From the NCBI RefSeq assembly GCF_041052385.1, contig NZ_CP163439.1, positions 9,351,001-9,415,000 on the forward strand: a stretch of 64,000 nucleotides of DNA, read 5' to 3'. How positions within the stretch are numbered: position 1 is the stretch's first letter; every line of letters starts with the position of its first letter. Shown one piece after another: positions 59,691 through 64,000 of this stretch. Below the pieces are notes generated by a model that worked only from the letters and a program-made list of their open reading frames with translations, searched no databases and was not told where the DNA came from. The DNA is from Streptomyces sp. R28 (lineage in GTDB: Bacteria; Actinomycetota; Actinomycetes; Streptomycetales; Streptomycetaceae). A program made the translations under genes and the position numbers.

Positions 59691-62069
59691 TCAACGCTTG
59701 CCCTGCTTCTTGTCGACCAGACCCGCGCGGCGCAGCGCGTCGGCCATGGCGCTGTTGGCCGGAGGCGGTGCCTGGCGCGAGCCGCCGCCACCACCGCCGC
59801 CACCACCGCGCCCCTGTCGCTGCTGCGGCGGCCGCCCGCCCCGCTGCCGGCGCTCGCCGCCGCCCCCGCCCTGCTGACCCGGGGCAGCCGCCTCGTCGTC
59901 GAGCCGCAGCGTCAGGGAGATCCGCTTGCGCGGGATGTCGACGTCGAGGACCTTGACCTTGACGATGTCACCGGGCTTCACCACGTCGCGGGGGTCCTTG
60001 ACGAACGTCTTCGACAGCGCGGAGACGTGCGCCAGACCGTCCTGGTGGACACCGACGTCGATGAACGCCCCGAAGGCCGCCACGTTCGTCACGACGCCCT
60101 CCAGGACCATCCCGGAGGCCAGGTCGGAGATCTTCTCGACGCCCTCCTTGAAGGTGGCCGTCTTGAAGGCGGGCCGCGGGTCGCGCCCGGGCTTCTCCAG
60201 TTCCTTGAGGATGTCCGTCACGGTCGGCAGACCGAAGGTCTCGTCCACGAAGTCTTTCGGCTTCAGCGACCGCAGCACGCCCGTGTTGCCGATGAGCGAG
60301 GCCACCTCCTGACCGGAGGTCTTCACCATGCGCCGGACGACCGGATACGCCTCGGGGTGGACGCTGGAGGAGTCCAGCGGGTCGTCGCCGCCGCGGATGC
60401 GCAGGAAGCCCGCGCACTGCTCGTACGCCTTCGGGCCCAGCCGCGCCACGCCCTTCAGCTGGGTGCGCGACTTGAAGGGGCCGTTCGCGTCCCGGTGCGT
60501 CACGATGTTCTCCGCCAGGCCGGAGGTGATGCCGGAGACCCGGGCGAGCAGTGGTGCCGACGCCGTGTTGACGTCCACGCCCACGCCGTTCACACAGTCC
60601 TCCACCACCGCGTCCAGCGAGCGTGACAGCTTCACCTCGGACAGGTCGTGCTGGTACTGGCCGACACCGATCGACTTCGGGTCGATCTTCACCAGCTCGG
60701 CCAGCGGGTCCTGCAGACGGCGGGCGATCGACACCGCGCCGCGCAGCGACACGTCCATGTCGGGCAGCTCCTGCGAGGCGAACGCCGAGGCCGAGTACAC
60801 CGAGGCGCCCGCCTCGGACACCATCACCTTGGTGAGCTTCAACTCGGGGTGCTTGGTGATGAGTTCACCGGCGAGCTTGTCGGTCTCACGGGACGCCGTG
60901 CCGTTGCCGATCGCGATCAGCTCGACCGCGTGCTCCTTGGCCAGCCGCGCGAGCTTGGCGAGCGCCTCGTCCCACTTGTTCGCCGGGACGTGCGGATAGA
61001 TGACGTCCGTCGCGACGACCTTGCCGGTGGCGTCGACGACGGCGACCTTCACACCGGTACGGAAGCCGGGGTCCAGCCCGAGCGTCGCGCGCGTGCCGGC
61101 GGGGGCGGCGAGCAGCAGATCCCGCAGGTTCGCCGCGAAGACGTTGACCGCCTCGTCCTCGGCGGCCGTCCGCAGCCGCAGCCGCAGGTCGATGCCGAGG
61201 TGGACGAGGATCCGGGTGCGCCAGGCCCAGCGGACCGTGTCCCCCAGCCACTTGTCGCCGGGACGGCCGCGGTCGGCGATCGCGAACTTCGCGGCGACGA
61301 TCCCCTCGTACGACGAAGGACCGTCCGTGGGCTCCTCCGGCTCCAGGGCGAGGTCGAGGACCTCCTCCTTCTCGCCGCGCAGCATCGCCAGGATGCGGTG
61401 CGAGGGCAGCTCGGTGAACGGCTCCGCGAAGTCGAAGTAGTCGGCGAACTTCGCGCCCGCCTCCTCCTTGCCGTCACGTACCTTGGCCGCGAGCCGCCCG
61501 CGCACCCACATGCGCTCACGCAGCTCGCCGATCAGGTCGGCGTCCTCCGAGAACCGCTCGGTGAGGATCGCCCGGGCGCCCTCCAGGGCCGCCTGCGGAT
61601 CGGCCACGCCCTTGTCGGCGTCGACGAAGGCGGCGGCAGCGGCCGCCGGCTCGACGCTCGGGTCACTGAGCAGCCCCTCGGCGAGCGGCTCAAGACCCGC
61701 CTCACGCGCGATCTGAGCCTTGGTCCTGCGCTTGGGCTTGTACGGCAGATAGATGTCCTCGAGCCGCGCCTTGGTCTCGGCGCCGCGGATCCGGGCCTCC
61801 AACTCCTCGGTCAGCTTGCCCTGCTCGCGCACCGACTCGAGGATCGCCGTCCGCCGCTCCTCCAACTCCCGCAGATAGCGCAGCCGCTCCTCGAGCGTGC
61901 GCAGCTGCGCATCGTCGAGCATCTCGGTCGCTTCCTTGCGGTAGCGGGCGATGAAGGGCACCGTCGAACCGCCGTCGAGCAGCTCCACGGCAGCCTTCAC
62001 CTGCCGCTCTCGTACGCCGAGCTCCGCGGCGATCCTGCCTTCGATGGACCCTACGAGGGGTGTCGTCAC
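59691..62069 (-). CDS. tex: Tex-family RNA-binding transcription accessory protein
   Basis: The 792-aa protein has the Tex layout: an N-terminal helical region (AAVELLDGGSTVPFIARYRK, then RGAETKARLEDIYLPYKPKR), the YqgF-like domain (TLGLDPGFRTGVKVAVVDAT), helix-hairpin-helix segments (GVGVDVNTASAPLLARVSGI) and a C-terminal S1 domain (GVVTNVAAFGAFIDVGVHQD). It is followed by an unusual tail of about 60 residues rich in Gly, Arg and Gln with a run of nine glycines. The S1 domain binds nucleic acid. GTG 62069 is chosen with GGACGGG upstream; the longer frame to 62090 is unsupported. Confidence 0.92.
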   Translation of the reverse strand: MTTPLVGSIEGRIAAELGVRERQVKAAVELLDGGSTVPFIARYRKEATEMLDDAQLRTLEERLRYLRELEERRTAILESVREQGKLTEELEARIRGAETKARLEDIYLPYKPKRRTKAQIAREAGLEPLAEGLLSDPSVEPAAAAAAFVDADKGVADPQAALEGARAILTERFSEDADLIGELRERMWVRGRLAAKVRDGKEEAGAKFADYFDFAEPFTELPSHRILAMLRGEKEEVLDLALEPEEPTDGPSSYEGIVAAKFAIADRGRPGDKWLGDTVRWAWRTRILVHLGIDLRLRLRTAAEDEAVNVFAANLRDLLLAAPAGTRATLGLDPGFRTGVKVAVVDATGKVVATDVIYPHVPANKWDEALAKLARLAKEHAVELIAIGNGTASRETDKLAGELITKHPELKLTKVMVSEAGASVYSASAFASQELPDMDVSLRGAVSIARRLQDPLAELVKIDPKSIGVGQYQHDLSEVKLSRSLDAVVEDCVNGVGVDVNTASAPLLARVSGITSGLAENIVTHRDANGPFKSRTQLKGVARLGPKAYEQCAGFLRIRGGDDPLDSSSVHPEAYPVVRRMVKTSGQEVASLIGNTGVLRSLKPKDFVDETFGLPTVTDILKELEKPGRDPRPAFKTATFKEGVEKISDLASGMVLEGVVTNVAAFGAFIDVGVHQDGLAHVSALSKTFVKDPRDVVKPGDIVKVKVLDVDIPRKRISLTLRLDDEAAAPGQQGGGGGERRQRGGRPPQQRQGRGGGGGGGGGSRQAPPPANSAMADALRRAGLVDKKQGKR

Positions 62070-62172
62070 GATCCCGTCCCGCCTTCTCACTGAGGTTGCG
62101 CGGCAATTGTGGCAGGTGGCACCGACAACCGGGGATCAGGGCGCTAACCCGGCCGGTCGTGGCGGGGCGGAA

Positions 62173-62304
62173 TCAGGCCCTGCGGCTTCGCGTACTGCTG
62201 GAGGCGCCGCCGAAGAGCCGGGCCAGGGCCCGGAACGGCAGCGTCACGACCGTGGCGATCGCGCCACCGATCTGGCGCAACACGTCTGCGATTGCACGGA
62301 ACAC
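62173..62304 (-). CDS. LPFR-motif small protein, 43 aa
   Basis: GTG 62304, preceded by AAAGGGGAGAAAA (an ideal ribosome binding site), opens a 43-codon frame: MFRAIADVLRQIGGAIATVV then TLPFRALARLFGGASS and a basic end. It contains the LPFR motif known from a family of tiny actinobacterial proteins. It is amphipathic or weakly membrane-associated and has no known function. It sits alone between Tex and the SCO6745-type gene. Confidence 0.8.
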   Translation of the reverse strand: MFRAIADVLRQIGGAIATVVTLPFRALARLFGGASSSTRSRRA

Positions 62305-62428
62305 TTTTCTCCCCTTTCCTCTCCGGCCACGACGGCCGGCTGGGGACCGGGTACCGCGGCTCGGGCCCGCCATGCAGAGAGGGCCAGATCAAGGGGCCCG
62401 TCCGTGCCTGAAGCCCCCCTGGGAGGCC

Positions 62429-63298
62429 TCAGCCCTTGCCGAGCAGATCCGCCGGGAACGCCCCCGCCGCCAGCGCGGCCCGCGCGAATCCGGCACCGAG
62501 TTCCGTCAGCCGTGCGACCCCCTCCGCGCCGAGGTGCTCGTACGGGGCCCGGTCCAGGCGGTCCGTCTCGGACTCGATCTCCTCGCGCAGGGCGACGCCC
62601 TCGGGCGTGAGGTCGCCCGAGTCGTCCAGCAGACCTCGCTCGCGCAGTCGGCCGGCAGCCGCGTCCCAGTCCTCCTGGGTCCAGCCACGGCTGGAGAACA
62701 CCCACTTCGGCGCCATGCCCTTGCCGGTCGCGGTGTGGGTCACCACCGCCTCCAGCCCGTCGAGCCCCGCGGACATCAGGACGGCGAGGTGCCCGTCACC
62801 CCGGTGCTCGCGCAGCAGCGTGCTGGCGTGGAAGTACGCCAGGTGCGGCTCCTCGGGGACCGGCAGGTCCGCGTGCGCCGAGTACAGCGGCCGCGCACTG
62901 CGCGAACAGGCCTCGGCCGCCCGGAGCGCGAGCCGCGCGGCCTGCGTCATCTCCGCGGACGCCACCGTCTCCTCGCCGAGCAGCCGCCGCAGCAGCGAGT
63001 CGACCGCACGCGCGCGTGCCGCCAGCACGTCCTCGGGTGGGGCGATCGCCCAGACGGCGGGTACGTGCCGGGCGACGAGCTCGTGCTTGTAGTTGTAGAA
63101 CGTCGCCGTCACCGCGCCCGCACCGACCGGACCCAGCGCGGCGGCCCGTACCGCGAAGTTGACGGCCCTGGGATGTGTCACCCCGAGAGCGGCCAGTTCC
63201 CTGCCCAGCTCGGGAGCGAAGTAGGACGTCGCGTGCAGGGAGTTGAGCACGTTGTGGCAGCGGCGACCGGCGAGGGGCTCGGGGGCGTCAGTAGTCAT
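62429..63298 (-). CDS. SCO6745-family protein (helical, winged-helix-like C-terminus)
   Basis: The 289-aa protein resembles an actinobacterial family named after SCO6745: RCHNVLNSLHATSYFAPELG at the N-terminus, AVTATFYNYKHELVARHVPA and HLAVLMSAGLDGLEAVVTHT in the middle, and WVFSSRGWTQEDWDAAAGRL, a winged-helix-like segment resembling MarR regulators, near the C-terminus. The role is not established. ATG 63298 is directly downstream of the 16-bp palindrome at 63309-63324. Confidence 0.75.
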   Translation of the reverse strand: MTTDAPEPLAGRRCHNVLNSLHATSYFAPELGRELAALGVTHPRAVNFAVRAAALGPVGAGAVTATFYNYKHELVARHVPAVWAIAPPEDVLAARARAVDSLLRRLLGEETVASAEMTQAARLALRAAEACSRSARPLYSAHADLPVPEEPHLAYFHASTLLREHRGDGHLAVLMSAGLDGLEAVVTHTATGKGMAPKWVFSSRGWTQEDWDAAAGRLRERGLLDDSGDLTPEGVALREEIESETDRLDRAPYEHLGAEGVARLTELGAGFARAALAAGAFPADLLGKG

Positions 63299-63308
63299 GG
63301 CCGGAGGT

Positions 63309-63324
63309 TACCAACCGCTTGGTA
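63309..63324. promoter_or_regulatory. 16-bp inverted repeat TACCAA-N4-TTGGTA in divergent promoter region
   Basis: TACCAA-CCGC-TTGGTA is a perfect 6-bp inverted repeat with a 4-bp spacer, 10 bp before the start of the SCO6745-type gene and 87 bp before the GlxA-type gene. The form suits a TetR- or MarR-type operator that could control one or both genes. Confidence 0.6.
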
Positions 63325-63410
63325 CGTCCTGCGTGGACGCCTGGAGCATGGCAGAAAAGGTGGGGATCTCGTCATTGCGGCCGTCCTCGGGGTGCCGAAG
63401 AATCGGGCAC

Positions 63411-64000
63411 ATGGCGCAGCGAACCGTTCTCCTCGTCCTGTTCGACGGTGTGCAGAGTCTCGATGTCACCGGCCCCCTGGAGGTCTTCGCGGGCGCCGAG
63501 CAGCACACCCCGGGCACCTACCGCATCCGCACGGCCTCGCTGGACGGTGCCCCCGTACGCACCTCCAGCGGCCTGACCGTCGTACCGGACGCATCGCTCG
63601 CGGACAGCGACGAGCCGCACACCCTGATCGTCCCGGGCGGCCAGGGCACCCGGCGTCCGGACAGCCGGCTCACCGACTGGCTGCGCGAGCACGGACCGCG
63701 GGCCGAGCGGCTGGTCTCGGTGTGCACCGGCGCGATCCGGCTCGCCCAGGCGGGCCTCCTGGACGGCCGCCGCGCCACCACCCACTGGGCGTACTGCGAC
63801 AAGCTCGCCAGCGACCACCCGGCCGTCGAGGTCGACCCCGACCCGATCTACGTGCGCGACGGACGCGTCTCGACGTCCGCCGGCGTCACCTCGGGCATCG
63901 ACCTCGCCCTCGCCCTGGTGGAGGAGGACCTCGGCCGGGACGCGGCCCTGGCCATCGCCCGGCACCTGGTCGTCTTCCTCCGGCGGCCCGGGAACCAGGC
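63411..64000 (+). CDS. GlxA/DJ-1-family transcriptional regulator, C-terminus cut by window edge
   Basis: The visible 196 residues form a DJ-1/PfpI domain: RTVLLVLFDGVQSLDVTGPL, FAGAEQ, LIVPGGQGTR, the nucleophile-elbow Cys in VSVCTGAIRLAQAGLLDGR, and ATTHWAYCDKLASDHPAVEV. The late segment SAGVTSGIDLALALVEEDLG is typical of GlxA-type regulators, in which an AraC-type helix-turn-helix follows. That part lies beyond 64000. ATG 63411 has no Shine-Dalgarno; an AAGAAT hexamer 7 nt upstream hints at a leaderless transcript. Confidence 0.87.
   Translation, partial: MAQRTVLLVLFDGVQSLDVTGPLEVFAGAEQHTPGTYRIRTASLDGAPVRTSSGLTVVPDASLADSDEPHTLIVPGGQGTRRPDSRLTDWLREHGPRAERLVSVCTGAIRLAQAGLLDGRRATTHWAYCDKLASDHPAVEVDPDPIYVRDGRVSTSAGVTSGIDLALALVEEDLGRDAALAIARHLVVFLRRPGNQ

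Overview
The window reads as a chromosomal segment of a Streptomyces or a very close actinomycete. The support is very high G+C with G/C-ending third codon positions, frequent GTG starts and GTGA/ATGA/TTGA translational overlaps, a WhiB-type iron-sulfur regulator, an SsgA-like (SALP) sporulation protein, a small two-domain laccase, an LPFR-motif small protein, and two dispersed intergenic repeat families of a kind I know from Streptomyces. I see no rRNA, tRNA, CRISPR array, insertion sequence, prophage or NRPS/PKS cluster. The content looks like ordinary core or near-core chromosome with local decay.

Layout. 1-6.6 kb: a DUF3048 lipoprotein (cut by the window edge), a zinc alcohol/formaldehyde dehydrogenase, a divergent NHEJ pair (LigD-type ligase and LigD-type polymerase) and a HEAT-repeat protein. 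6.7-12.6 kb: a secreted redox/carbohydrate block, made of a translationally coupled ThuA-GSDH fusion and a cupredoxin/Ig-like/DUF1080 protein, opposite a small laccase. 12.6-16.1 kb: an ornithine cyclodeaminase-family enzyme, a LacI regulator with a candidate operator, a VOC protein and a WhiB-like protein. 16.8-23 kb: acyl-ACP desaturase with a triple operator-like array, dimethylargininase, an ABC-F ATPase with a structured leader, a SALP protein and a secreted beta-propeller. 23-31.7 kb: small proteins, endonuclease V, an SDR, cytochrome bd oxidase (cydAB), a decayed antiporter, a GH15 glycosidase and a YihY membrane protein.

32.5-40 kb: a saccharopine-dehydrogenase-like reductase, a decayed MmcQ/YjbR gene carrying a repeat element, and a compact fatty-acid or branched-acid beta-oxidation operon (racemase/CoA-transferase, acyl-CoA dehydrogenase, thiolase, FadB-type multifunctional protein). 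40.3-47 kb: a benzoylformate-decarboxylase-like ThDP enzyme with an IclR regulator, an SDR remnant, a MerR regulator divergent from an amino-acid permease, and a macrodomain-PfkB kinase coupled pair. 47-54.8 kb: a secreted peptidase group (M1, S15, M14), a BCCT transporter and a D-amino-acid-oxidase-like protein. 54.8-64 kb: an unrecognised two-domain protein, a second ABC-F ATPase, a serine hydrolase, a glycolipid-binding-like protein, Tex, an LPFR small protein, a SCO6745-type protein and a partial GlxA-type regulator.

How it fits together. The clearest functional units are four translationally coupled pairs (ThuA-GSDH/DUF1080, cydA/cydB, macrodomain/PfkB, S15/M14), the beta-oxidation operon and the NHEJ pair. 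Several genes carry a TAnnnT-like -10 hexamer 6-10 nt before the start codon and no Shine-Dalgarno, which suggests leaderless transcripts. Functions are assigned from motifs read by eye; no database search was possible. My best candidate for an undescribed system is the secreted copper/sugar-oxidation block at 6.7-12.6 kb, followed by the macrodomain-kinase pair and the ABC-F leader.
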